Of a DNA stretch of 64,000 nt, positions 46,279 to 56,000 are shown in pieces; position 1 is the stretch's first letter, and every line of letters begins with the position of its first letter. Position numbers and translations under genes: made by a program. The DNA is from Marivirga lumbricoides. GTDB taxonomy: Bacteria; Bacteroidota; Bacteroidia; Cytophagales; Cyclobacteriaceae. The notes beneath the pieces were generated by a model. It did not search any database, was not told the DNA's origin, and worked only from the letters and a program-made list of their open reading frames with translations. The stretch is taken from assembly GCF_014636295.1 (NCBI RefSeq), contig NZ_BMEC01000004.1:147926-211925 (forward strand). Direction: 5' to 3'.

Positions 46279-46959
46279 TTAGTCTTTATAGATGATGGTC
46301 TCAATCATTTCTTCATGAACTTTGGGGTAAGTGATTTCGCCCTGAAGAAGATAAGAATGAATTTTAAGTAAATTCTCAAAAGAGGGTTCTTCTATATGCT
46401 TAGGGATTTTAAAAATACGTTCATCTCCTTTATCTAAAACCGTGTTGTCTTTATGAAAAAAATAAGGGATAAGCGTTTTATTAAGGCTCATGGCTATACT
46501 TTCTACCTCAAAATAGCTTAGCCAATCATTCATTTTCTCTATTATTTCATCGAAAAAATGTTCTGTATTACTTAACCTTACCCTTGAACCTGCTTTCGAC
46601 TTTCCTTTCGTCTTTAAATATTTTAGCTGACTTTTTCCCTGCTTTTTCCTAACCATATAGGCTTTAAATACTTTATGTTCTATTATTTGCAGGCCTTCAC
46701 AGTATGCCAGAGCAGCACTACCAGATTGGATAATAGCAATAATATACGTTAAATCTAAATCATCTAACTCAATTTCCTTACTCAATTTGGTAAGCGTAAC
46801 AGGTAATGGTAAGCGTAAATAAAACTCATTGCTTTTATCTAATTGAAATATAAAACGATGCTTTTCAGTATCAAAATTAAATGAAAATGCCGTCTTCAGG
46901 TTGCTGGCAACCTGGGCTATATTTTGTAGGTCAATTAGTTTACTCGTAGGTGAGTTCAT
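46279..46959 (-). CDS. Vms1-like release factor (VLRF1) domain protein, probable ribosome-associated peptidyl-tRNA hydrolase
   Basis: A 226-residue soluble protein. Residues 95-111 read HKVFKAYMVRKKQGKSQ and 118-131 KGKSKAGSRVRLSN, closely following the order seen in eukaryotic Vms1/ANKZF1 (HK-F-Y-R-KQGGSQ ... GK--SAGS-LRR-N), including the glutamine (here Gln111) needed in those proteins to free chains from stalled 60S-tRNA complexes. Bacterial VLRF1 families have been defined computationally; this gene fits them. The N-terminal 90 residues are mixed alpha/beta, and no zinc finger or ankyrin part is present. The start ATG overlaps the aminotransferase stop (TAATG), implying co-translation. 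The activity itself is inferred. Confidence 0.75.
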   Translation of the reverse strand: MNSPTSKLIDLQNIAQVASNLKTAFSFNFDTEKHRFIFQLDKSNEFYLRLPLPVTLTKLSKEIELDDLDLTYIIAIIQSGSAALAYCEGLQIIEHKVFKAYMVRKKQGKSQLKYLKTKGKSKAGSRVRLSNTEHFFDEIIEKMNDWLSYFEVESIAMSLNKTLIPYFFHKDNTVLDKGDERIFKIPKHIEEPSFENLLKIHSYLLQGEITYPKVHEEMIETIIYKD

Positions 46960-48158
46960 TATTGTGTATGTGCTTTTAAAATGGACTCATTAATTACTTT
47001 ACATGCAATTTTAATTTCTTCATGACTAATAGTAAGGGGAGGGGCAATTCTGAAGCTATTAGGACAGGATAAAAACCAGAAGCATATAACTCCTTGTTTT
47101 AAACATTCTTCAACAATTTTCATTACTTCTTCTTCCGTTTCAAACTCAAACGCAAATAAAAGACCTTTTCTTCTTACCTCCTTAATAGAGGGGTGTTGGA
47201 TTAAATTTTCAAATAGTGCACCTTTTTCTTCAACAGTTTCAAGCAATCCATCTTCAGTAAGTACTTGTAAAGTAGCAACCGCTGCAGCACAAGCAACGGG
47301 ATTTCCTCCAAATGTAGTTATATGCCCTAACATGGGGTTAAAGGTGAAATGTCGCATTATTTCTCTTTCGGCAATGAAGGCACCTAGAGGTAAACCGCCT
47401 CCTAATGCTTTTGCAGTACATAAGATATCAGGAACAACATCAAAATGCTCAAATGCGAAGAGCTTGCCTGTGCGACCCATGCCAGATTGTATCTCGTCAA
47501 AAATAAGCATGGTGCCTGTGTCAGTACACTTTTTTCGTAGCGCCTGCATATAAGATTTGTCAGGTATTCGTACACCTGCATCCCCTTGTATCGTTTCCAG
47601 AATTACACAGGCCGTTCGTTCGGTAATTTCATTCAGATCATTCAGATCATTATGAGTAATAAATTTAATATCAGGAAGCAATGGCCTAAAGGCATACTTC
47701 TTTTTTTCATTTCCGGAAACACTCAGTGCACCATGTGTGCTTCCATGATAAGCACCTCGGAAAGAAATCATTTCTGTCCGTCCTGTATAGCGTTTAGCTA
47801 ATTTTAAAGCTCCTTCAATGGATTCTGTTCCACTATTAGTAAAGTAAACACAGTTCAGGGTTTCTGGAAGATGCTTTACAAGTATTTCAGCCAGCTCGTT
47901 AGAAGCAGACTGTACAAACTCTCCATATACCATCACATGAAGATGATTGTCTACTTGCTTTTTGATAGCCTCAATAACTTTAGGGTGTTTATGGCCTAAA
48001 GCACTTACCCCCACACCGGATATTAAATCCATATAAGATTTGCCGGAAGGTTCATAAAGGTAAATGCCTTCCGCCTTTTCTATTTCAAGTAGAAAGGGAA
48101 AAGGAGTTGTCTGGCCGATATGGTCAAGAAATATTCTCTGAGCTGAAGAATGTGACAC
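46959..48158 (-). CDS. Class-III PLP-dependent aminotransferase (acetylornithine/ornithine type)
   Basis: This 399-residue enzyme has the signatures of class III aminotransferases: TNSGTESIEGALKLAKR (cofactor phosphate binding), AYHGSTHG, FDEIQSGMGRTG with Asp221 contacting the pyridine nitrogen, and Lys250 in TAKALGGGLPLGA as the Schiff-base lysine. Members transfer an amino group from ornithine, acetylornithine, GABA or similar to 2-oxoglutarate. No arginine-biosynthesis genes surround it, so a general omega-aminotransferase is as likely as ArgD. It is the middle gene of a probable operon: acyl-CoA-binding protein, this gene (16-bp gap), then the Vms1-like gene. Confidence 0.9.
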   Translation of the reverse strand: MSHSSAQRIFLDHIGQTTPFPFLLEIEKAEGIYLYEPSGKSYMDLISGVGVSALGHKHPKVIEAIKKQVDNHLHVMVYGEFVQSASNELAEILVKHLPETLNCVYFTNSGTESIEGALKLAKRYTGRTEMISFRGAYHGSTHGALSVSGNEKKKYAFRPLLPDIKFITHNDLNDLNEITERTACVILETIQGDAGVRIPDKSYMQALRKKCTDTGTMLIFDEIQSGMGRTGKLFAFEHFDVVPDILCTAKALGGGLPLGAFIAEREIMRHFTFNPMLGHITTFGGNPVACAAAVATLQVLTEDGLLETVEEKGALFENLIQHPSIKEVRRKGLLFAFEFETEEEVMKIVEECLKQGVICFWFLSCPNSFRIAPPLTISHEEIKIACKVINESILKAHTQ

Positions 48159-48174
48159 GATAAATGAATCTTAA

Positions 48175-48435
48175 TTATTTCGAAGCTAATTTATTTACGA
48201 GGTCAATATATTCTCGCATAGCATCCTCTTTTGGTTTACCTTTTATTTCTTCCCAGGCATTATACTTTGCGATGGCTTTGAAGTCAAAACCTCCCGGTCT
48301 TTCTCCACTTACATCACCTTCGTCTGCTTGCTTGTATAACGCATAAAGCTTTAGTAAATCTTCATTTGATGGTCGTTCCTTTATGTCTGTTTTGGAACGT
48401 TCTGCTGCATTTTTAAATTCTTCCTGTAGTGTCAT
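48175..48435 (-). CDS. Acyl-CoA-binding protein
   Basis: An 86-residue four-helix protein that matches the ACBP family along its full length. The conserved core is LLKLYALYKQADEGDVSGERPG, then KAIAKYNAWEEIKGKPKEDAMREYI, including the Lys/Tyr residues that bind the CoA phosphate and acyl chain. It binds medium- to long-chain acyl-CoA in the cytosol, buffering and carrying it. ACBP is common in eukaryotes and found in some bacterial groups including Bacteroidota. It starts 80 bp after citrate synthase but beyond a terminator, so it is probably expressed separately. Confidence 0.95.
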   Translation of the reverse strand: MTLQEEFKNAAERSKTDIKERPSNEDLLKLYALYKQADEGDVSGERPGGFDFKAIAKYNAWEEIKGKPKEDAMREYIDLVNKLASK

Positions 48436-48449
48436 TTGCTTTAATGAAT

Positions 48450-48493
48450 TCTTAAAAATAAAAAAGCCAACCTAATAGAATAGATTGACTTTT
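48450..48493 (-). terminator. Terminator after citrate synthase
   Basis: On the minus strand AAGTCAATCTA (48491-48481) pairs with TAGGTTGGCTT (48474-48464, two G-U pairs), followed by a T-rich run. Confidence 0.7.
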
Positions 48494-48515
48494 AAAATAT
48501 TGTTTGAGATTTTTT

Positions 48516-49802
48516 TTATCTTTTGCTGGTTTCCTCGTAAGGTCGGTGATTGTAACCTGTGTAAACTTGTCGCGGACGGCCAATTGGCTCATTATTTTCT
48601 CTCATCTCTTTCCACTGAGCAATCCAACCTGGTAATCGGCCTATAGCGAACATAACAGTAAACATTTCTGTCGGAATTCCCATAGCTCTGTAGATAATTC
48701 CTGAATAGAAATCCACATTTGGATAAAGCTTTTTCTCTACGAAATATTCATCACTTAATGCGATTCTCTCCAGTTCTTTAGCGATGTCTAACAACGGATC
48801 GTTTACCCCTAATTGTTCTAACACATCATCAGCAGCTTTTTTGATAATTTTAGCTCTAGGATCAAAGTTCTTATAAACCCTATGGCCAAATCCCATTAAT
48901 CTGAATGGATCATTCTTATCCTTGGCTTTCTCAATAAACTTTGCTGTATCTCCACCTGCCTCTTGAATTTCTTCCAGCATTTCTAATACTGCCTGATTGG
49001 CACCACCATGTAAAGGCCCCCATAGAGCATTAATACCAGCAGAGATTGAAGCGTATAAACTAGCCTGAGAGCTTCCTACAATTCGTACTGTAGATGTAGA
49101 ACAGTTCTGCTCATGATCTGCATGAAGTATCAACAGCTGGTCTAGTGCACGTGCTACAACCGGATTAGCCTTATATCTTTCAGCCGGTAAGGCGAACATC
49201 ATTTTAAGAAAGTTAGAGCAGTAATCTAACTCATTATCAGGATAGTTCACAGGATGTCCCACCTGATTTTTATAAGCCCAGGCAGCAAAAGTTGGCATTT
49301 TAGCCAATATTCTTATAATGCTTAAATCTACTGCTTCAGAAGATCTGTTAGGATCAAGAGATTCAGGATAAAAAGCAGTAAGTGAACAAACAAGAGAGGA
49401 TAAAACTCCCATAGGATGGGCATTTGATGGGAAACCATCTAAAATAGTTTTGATATCCTCATGAACTAATGTATGAGTAGTAATTGTTTTTTGAAAATTT
49501 TCTAACTGATCAGATGAAGGTAATTCCCCGTAGATTAAAAGGTAAGAAACTTCAAGGAATGTTGATTTTTCGGCAAGGTCTTCTATTGAATAACCTCTGT
49601 AGCGTAAAATCCCTTCCTCACCATCCAAAAAAGTGATTGCACTCTTAGTAGAACCTGTGTTTTTGAAGCCGGGATCTATAGTGATAAGGCCACTCTCCGC
49701 TCTTAATTTGCTGATATCAACTGCTTTTTCCTTTTCAGTACCTTCAACTACAGATAAAGTGTATTCTTTTCCTCCGTACGTTAATTTTGCTTGATCTGAC
49801 AT
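48516..49802 (-). CDS. gltA: Citrate synthase (type II)
   Basis: A 428-residue enzyme of the size and motif content of Gram-negative-type citrate synthases. It condenses acetyl-CoA with oxaloacetate at the start of the TCA cycle. Visible are the N-terminal beta domain (YTLSVVEGTE ... DPGFKNTGSTKSAITF), LLIYGELPS, HADHEQNCSTSTVR, ALWGPLHGGANQAVLEML (first catalytic His), MGFGHRVYKNFDPRA (second His) and DFYSGIIYRAMGIP (catalytic Asp). It is monocistronic, judging from the terminator after it and a 272-bp AT-rich upstream region. Confidence 0.97.
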   Translation of the reverse strand: MSDQAKLTYGGKEYTLSVVEGTEKEKAVDISKLRAESGLITIDPGFKNTGSTKSAITFLDGEEGILRYRGYSIEDLAEKSTFLEVSYLLIYGELPSSDQLENFQKTITTHTLVHEDIKTILDGFPSNAHPMGVLSSLVCSLTAFYPESLDPNRSSEAVDLSIIRILAKMPTFAAWAYKNQVGHPVNYPDNELDYCSNFLKMMFALPAERYKANPVVARALDQLLILHADHEQNCSTSTVRIVGSSQASLYASISAGINALWGPLHGGANQAVLEMLEEIQEAGGDTAKFIEKAKDKNDPFRLMGFGHRVYKNFDPRAKIIKKAADDVLEQLGVNDPLLDIAKELERIALSDEYFVEKKLYPNVDFYSGIIYRAMGIPTEMFTVMFAIGRLPGWIAQWKEMRENNEPIGRPRQVYTGYNHRPYEETSKR

Positions 49803-50074
49803 GTATATTAAATTATATTATTTTGATGTTAGAAACATTTACTTTGATTTCTCGAAATTAAGTAAAAAATCGCTGTTTTGAAACAGAGTTTTGATTATGA
49901 TCAATAAGTAATCTTATTTTTATCTTAACTCAAATTTCAGACAGTTGTTTTTACATTAATTAAATAATATAACGACTAATTACATTTTCAGTTATTACTT
50001 TTTTCAGATTGTAATGTAATTTCTTTTGGTATTTTTCTGATAATCCACTTAATAGGTTCAGAAGTTTAAATGGG

Positions 50075-53000
50075 TCAATCTACCAGCACTAATTTTTTCA
50101 TGGAAATATTGCCTGTATGGTCTTTGAATACAATATAGTATACGCCTGTACTAAATCCATTCATTGAAAGGGAATGAGTTCTTTCATCTCTGTTGAGTGT
50201 ATTATTTTTTACAATTTTGCCTGTATTATCTAAAACTAGGTAAGAGATTTCACCTGCATTACCGGACGGACTTTCCAGATAGAAGATGTCTTTGGATGGA
50301 TTGGGGTATATCTTTATTTCCGAAATACTAAACTTTGAAAGGTTGCTCAATACTGCACCAGAAACTTTCGGCTCTTCTACAGTAGTATAAGCAGTTTGGA
50401 GTATTTCATTTGTATTAAGGTTTTGGACAAGTGTAACAATACCTAAATCACCCGTAAATATTGAATTTACGTTCCAGCTGTAATCTTTAATTAATGAGTT
50501 TTCAGTGCCTAAAAGCATTTCTCCGGAAATATCAGGTAGGGTCTGAACTGCCACATTTGTTAATTCTGTACCATTCAGACTCATTTGCTTCTCAACTATA
50601 AAATGATAAATAGCCAGGTCTTCTTTATTAGTAATGGAGGTATCTATGGTTATATCCGCATTGAATTTAACTGTATGTTCATTGGAGTTGAGAACATTTA
50701 CTTTTATTTGTACTAATGAATCAACAAGGGAATAAAGTAATGACTGCTTAATTATTTGTTTCCTATTCTCACCAGAGGTAATTGTTCCCTCAATCACATT
50801 TCCATCTACTACTATTTGTGAAGATTCACTGATTCCATAAATATCGGTTCTGGAATCTAGTTGAGAACGATTATTCTTATTAACTTCATCAGGGAAAGGG
50901 TAGGAAGTGTGGAACTCCAGCTTTATTATATCCTGAGCGTATACAGCGGTATCGCATAAGGATTCTACCGTATTTATGGTTTGATTAAAGTCAGCACTAT
51001 TGGTATTTGTAAATAACTCAAGTAATACATTTTTACTTCTCTCGCCCAAGTAGAAATTATCAATAGCCATTCCCCTGGAGCTTTCATTTGTAAAACCTAA
51101 GAAATTAAACCTTAATGATATACTTGATAAAGTTTTTAGCTCATCTAATGGATAGGCTACTCTTACCCATTGCCAATTCTCATTTTGGGAGGCCGACCAG
51201 GCATATTGCTGTTCATTGGATGCACCTCCAATTCTGGCAAAAGTGGTGATATTATTATACCAATTAATAGGATCATCAATTTTTCCAAGAGGCTTCCAAC
51301 CTTCACTTCCTGATGAGTATTCTAAAATAGCACCAGATCTGTTTAGTTCCTCTATATCAAGATACATATCGAAGGAAAGCATTGGCTTATCAAGTGTATC
51401 AAGATTGAAATTGGCTATGTTCAGATATGAATTTTCATCTTTTTGGTAACCGGCCGAGTTTGCGTTAATCATAGTGCCCCAGTATTTTGAAGTGTTTTTC
51501 TCACTTTCAAAAGGGTTTCCAACTTCAATATAAGTCCATGAGGAGTTTTGTTCTATATCCGCAGCCTCGGTATTCCATCCTCCGGGCCCATTCTCAAAAT
51601 CTTCAAAATAGGGATATCTTAAAACTGAATTAACAACATCAACATTTTTAACTATTGTATCATAGCATATTCCAACTATGGTATTGCCATCTTTAATTGC
51701 AGCGGTAATTATAAGGCTGACATTATATCGTCTGTCCTCTTCAAAATTATGTTGCGGATTTTGCAAATTAGAACTATTAAAGGAACCTGAGTTGGGATCG
51801 TCAAAATTCCAAAGATACTCTTGAATCTCAACATTCCCACTTAATTGTATTTCAGAGGTGAACTGAGTGCCATTTGAAGAACCAGTCTCACTAGTAATAG
51901 GTTCTGTAAAGCTAAAATCTGTACGATCAATATTTCCTACTTCAATATTTACTGTGCGTCTAAAGCTACAGCCTAAAGCGGTTACAACTTCAAGTGTGAT
52001 TTCGTTTCTTCCAGCTTGTTTAAAAGTCACATTATTCCCCTCTATCAAACTGGTATTCCCAATAAGGTCCATCCATCTCACTTCAATAATGGAGTCATTG
52101 GCAGTCTTATAGCTGCTACCATCATAGTTAAAAATTATACGGTTTTTGACATCGCAATCATTTTCATATGTAAACTGAAGTGTAGGTGAAGGGATTACTG
52201 TAATTGTATCGGTATAAACAGAAATACAATTTAAAACAGGGTCTTCAACAGAGTAGGTAACCAACGTTTTTTCAGTCACTCCTGGTAATCTGGGATTGAA
52301 TATCCATTGAGCACCTTGCTGTGATACACCGGAACCCGAAAAAGTGCCTCCTCCTGTATTAATGAAATTAAGATTAACAATATTTGATGCACAAATTATG
52401 TTGTTTCCTTGTTCTCTATCATCAATCCTGAACCTTTCTTCTGCTTTAACTATTACCCTAACGTCTTTTGAGGGGCCAATACATATTCCGTCATTTAAAG
52501 TAGGTGTTATTGTATAAATAACAGTATCTCTCTGTGGAAATGGTTTAGAGTTGGATAGCACACCACCTACTTCACTTCCCTGTCCGTTAACGGCTCCCGC
52601 TGAATTTGAAGATACAGTCCATTTATAGATTATATTTTGCAGATTATTCTGTGTAGAAAGAGGTATTGTAAAAGCTGAGCCTGTGCAAACAAGTACAGTA
52701 TTAGGTATATCCGATGAAAAATTTATTTCAGGGTAGACTGTAATGCTCAAATTCCTTGAAGTGCCTTCACATCTCTCATTATAGGGTGTTATACGGTATA
52801 CAATTGTTTTTGTAGTGGATGAGGTATTCGCTACTGAAACAAGATTAATATCCCCAGTTCCTAAAGCGGTGGCGCCTGATACAGAATCCGGAAGAGAAAT
52901 TAACTCCCATTCAAAAACAGTATTGCTTAAATTTGCCTGAGGAGAGAAGTTGAAATTATCTCCTGAACAAATTGTGGGGTTATAATTAAGAGATGAAGAT

Positions 53001-56000
53001 AGTACAGGTCTTGGTTTTACTCTAATCTCAAAGGTTTCAACGGGGCCTGCACATCCATCTTTTACAGCATATACTTCAAAAACAGCTACATTATCATTTA
53101 AAGGATCATTGTTGAGAACCTGAAAATCGTTAGGGGTTATTTTATCGTTTGTGCTGCCTGTTAGATTGTTGATACCTATAGTTGTGTTTCCACTGATGTT
53201 TGTCCAGTAATAAGTTTCATCTCCTGAAGTATTCGCAAAGAATTCATAATTAACAAAATCACCTGCACAGAAAACGGTGTCTTTTACTAAGCTTACAGGT
53301 GAAGGTTTCAATGTAATCTTAAAAGAGTCTGCTTCACTTAAGCATCCATTACTAGTACTGAAATACTTTATATATCCACTAATTTTCTCTCCGGTTAAAT
53401 TCTCTGCTAAATGGAAACCAGGGAAATTACCTGAACCGGAAAGAGGAGTAGAGCTAACGAAAAGAGATGGTTCAGTAACCTGCCAGGTAAATGTTCCTGA
53501 GCCACTACTATGTGAAAAATTACGTTGACTAGTTTTAGTTCCTGCACATAGTTCTGCTTCATCTGATTGCGAATTTACCACAGGTTTGTTCTTCAGCGTT
53601 ACTATAAAACTTTCAGTACCAACACAACCAGCTTTTGTAGATGACAATACGAATGTACCCGTTAAGTCTGAACCAGTAGTATTGATGGCAGTAGTAAACT
53701 CAATAGCGTTTCCATTAATTACAGGAGCATTAGTTACTATTGCAGAATTTGAATTAGAGATACTTAAAGTTGTACCTGATAAATCAATGTTGAATGGAAT
53801 AGAAACAAATTCTTCTGAGCAGACTTCAAGATCAGCTATTGGTGAAATTTGTGGAGTTGGATTAACAGTAATTTTAAATACTTCTGAAGGACCAGTACAT
53901 CCATTATTAAGAGCAACTACTGCTATATTAGCTTCAATGGGCACACCAGTAGTATTGGTAGCAGCAGAAAAATTTAAATTTCCAGTGCCCGAAGCAGCTA
54001 GACCAATGGCGGTATTATCATTTGTCCAGCTGTAACTTGAACTGGCTCCCAGACTATTGCTAAAAGTAGTCGTAATCATATCAGTACCACAAGCCACTTT
54101 ATCAGCCACAGGATTCATCAACGGTGTAGGCTTCAAACGAATTCTGAAAATTAATTGGTCACTCTCACAACCTTCCCAGGTACTTGTTACTGTAACAACA
54201 GAAGTAATAGTATTTGTTGTATTGTTGGCAGCCATTGTAAATTGAGGGATACTTCCCGTGCCAGAATTAACGGATAACCCAATATTTGCTGAGTTAGTAG
54301 CTGTCCATGAAATAGTACTGTTGCCAGATGAGTTATCACTGAATTCAATTTCAGAAATTAGATCTCCCGCACAAGCATTAATGTCCGTAACAGTGGCTAA
54401 AATAGGTTTAGGCTTCACTGTTATTGTAAAAGTTTCTACATCCCCTTCGCATGAGTTGGCTGTACCTTTTACCTGAATGGTGCTAACCTGATCTACACCC
54501 GTTAAATTTTCTGCGGCATTAATATTTATATCTCCTGTTCCTGAGACTGCTATACCTGTATTTGTATTATCATTAGTCCAGCTGTAGGTTGTGCCTGCAA
54601 CATTACTTGAGAAGTTTGTCTGAATAGGATCGAAAGAACAGACTTCCATGTCCGTTACAGGGTTTATAACCGGATCGGGGTTTAAAGTAACCTTGAATGT
54701 TTTTGTAATACTTGAGCAACCATCCAAAATAGCACTGTAGGTAAAGTTACTCTCTACAGGACTGCCGGAATTATTTGTGGCTGCAATAAAATTTAAATCT
54801 CCACTACCGCTTGAAAGCAGACCAACTCCAATTGTATTATTATCCGTGCTCCAGGAGAAAGTTTCTCCGGTAGTATTTGCGTTAAAGCTAACACTTACAG
54901 ATTCGCCGGGGCAAATACTAACATCGCTTACATCATCAATAACAGGAGTTGGTTTTGTGAAAATAGTGAAGCTTTCACTGGCACTATTACAGTTATTTAG
55001 TTCATAATTAATAGTTACAACTGAAGCAACTGAAGTACCGCTAGTATTTGGTTGAGGCGTAAAAGAAGGAAAACTTCCTGTTCCGGAGCCTGAAGAAAGA
55101 CCAAGTTGAGTAAAATTAGTTACTGACCAGCTAAAGCTTCCTCCGGATAAATCAGCGCTGAAAGTAATGCTACTTTCGCTTTCACCAGGACATAGATACA
55201 TGTCGCTTATTGGAGAAATTACCGCAATTGGGTTTATTGTCAATTGCATTGCATCAGTAAAGTTTGAGCAGGTATTGCTGCTAATTCCTTCAAGCGTTAA
55301 TGTAATAGGGCTGTTACTTAAATCATTCGGTCCGGGTGTATAAACTGGTTGTAGTTTGCTTGAGTCATCAAAAGTACCGTCTCCAGAGCTAGTCCATTGG
55401 TAGGTAGTAGTATTTTGTGCACTTGGAGTAACAGAGGATAAACTTAAGTCTAAATCTTCTCCATCACAAATTGCTTCATTGGATCCTGCATCAACAAATG
55501 ATTGGGCATCAATTTGAAAGTCAACTGTAGAAACATTAGTACATCCTGTTGACTGAAATATTATTTGAGCATAGTAAGTAGCTCCATTACTTACTTCTTC
55601 AGATGTTTCGTCACTGACTAAAACAGTTAAACCGCTGTTTGTGTACCAGAAAATATCTACCGAACCTAGTGATTCAGAAGTAAGATCAGTATGCAAAGTA
55701 GTTAAATCTATTTCTGCTGTACCTGTATTTAAGAGATCTTCACAGTAAGTATAAGATCTGGATATAGCAGATGGTAGCGGATTAATTGTTAATAACTTTG
55801 TATCAGTTACAGTGGCACAAGACCCGTTTCCGGTTACAGTTAAAGTAAGCGTAACGGTATTACCCGCATCAGCAGGGTCAGGAGTATAAGTAGGGGCGTC
55901 CGTAGTTTCATTGGAAATTGAACCATTACCATTGTGAGTCCATGCAATAGTATTTTGATTGGTAACCGCTGCATCATTAACAGTAAAAGCAGTGTTCACG

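Noticed and set aside
49830..49890. Promoter for citrate synthase (TAATTTCG-like element on the minus strand)
   Set aside because: The -7 element has one mismatch and the -33 match (TTTC) is poor; not reported as a feature.
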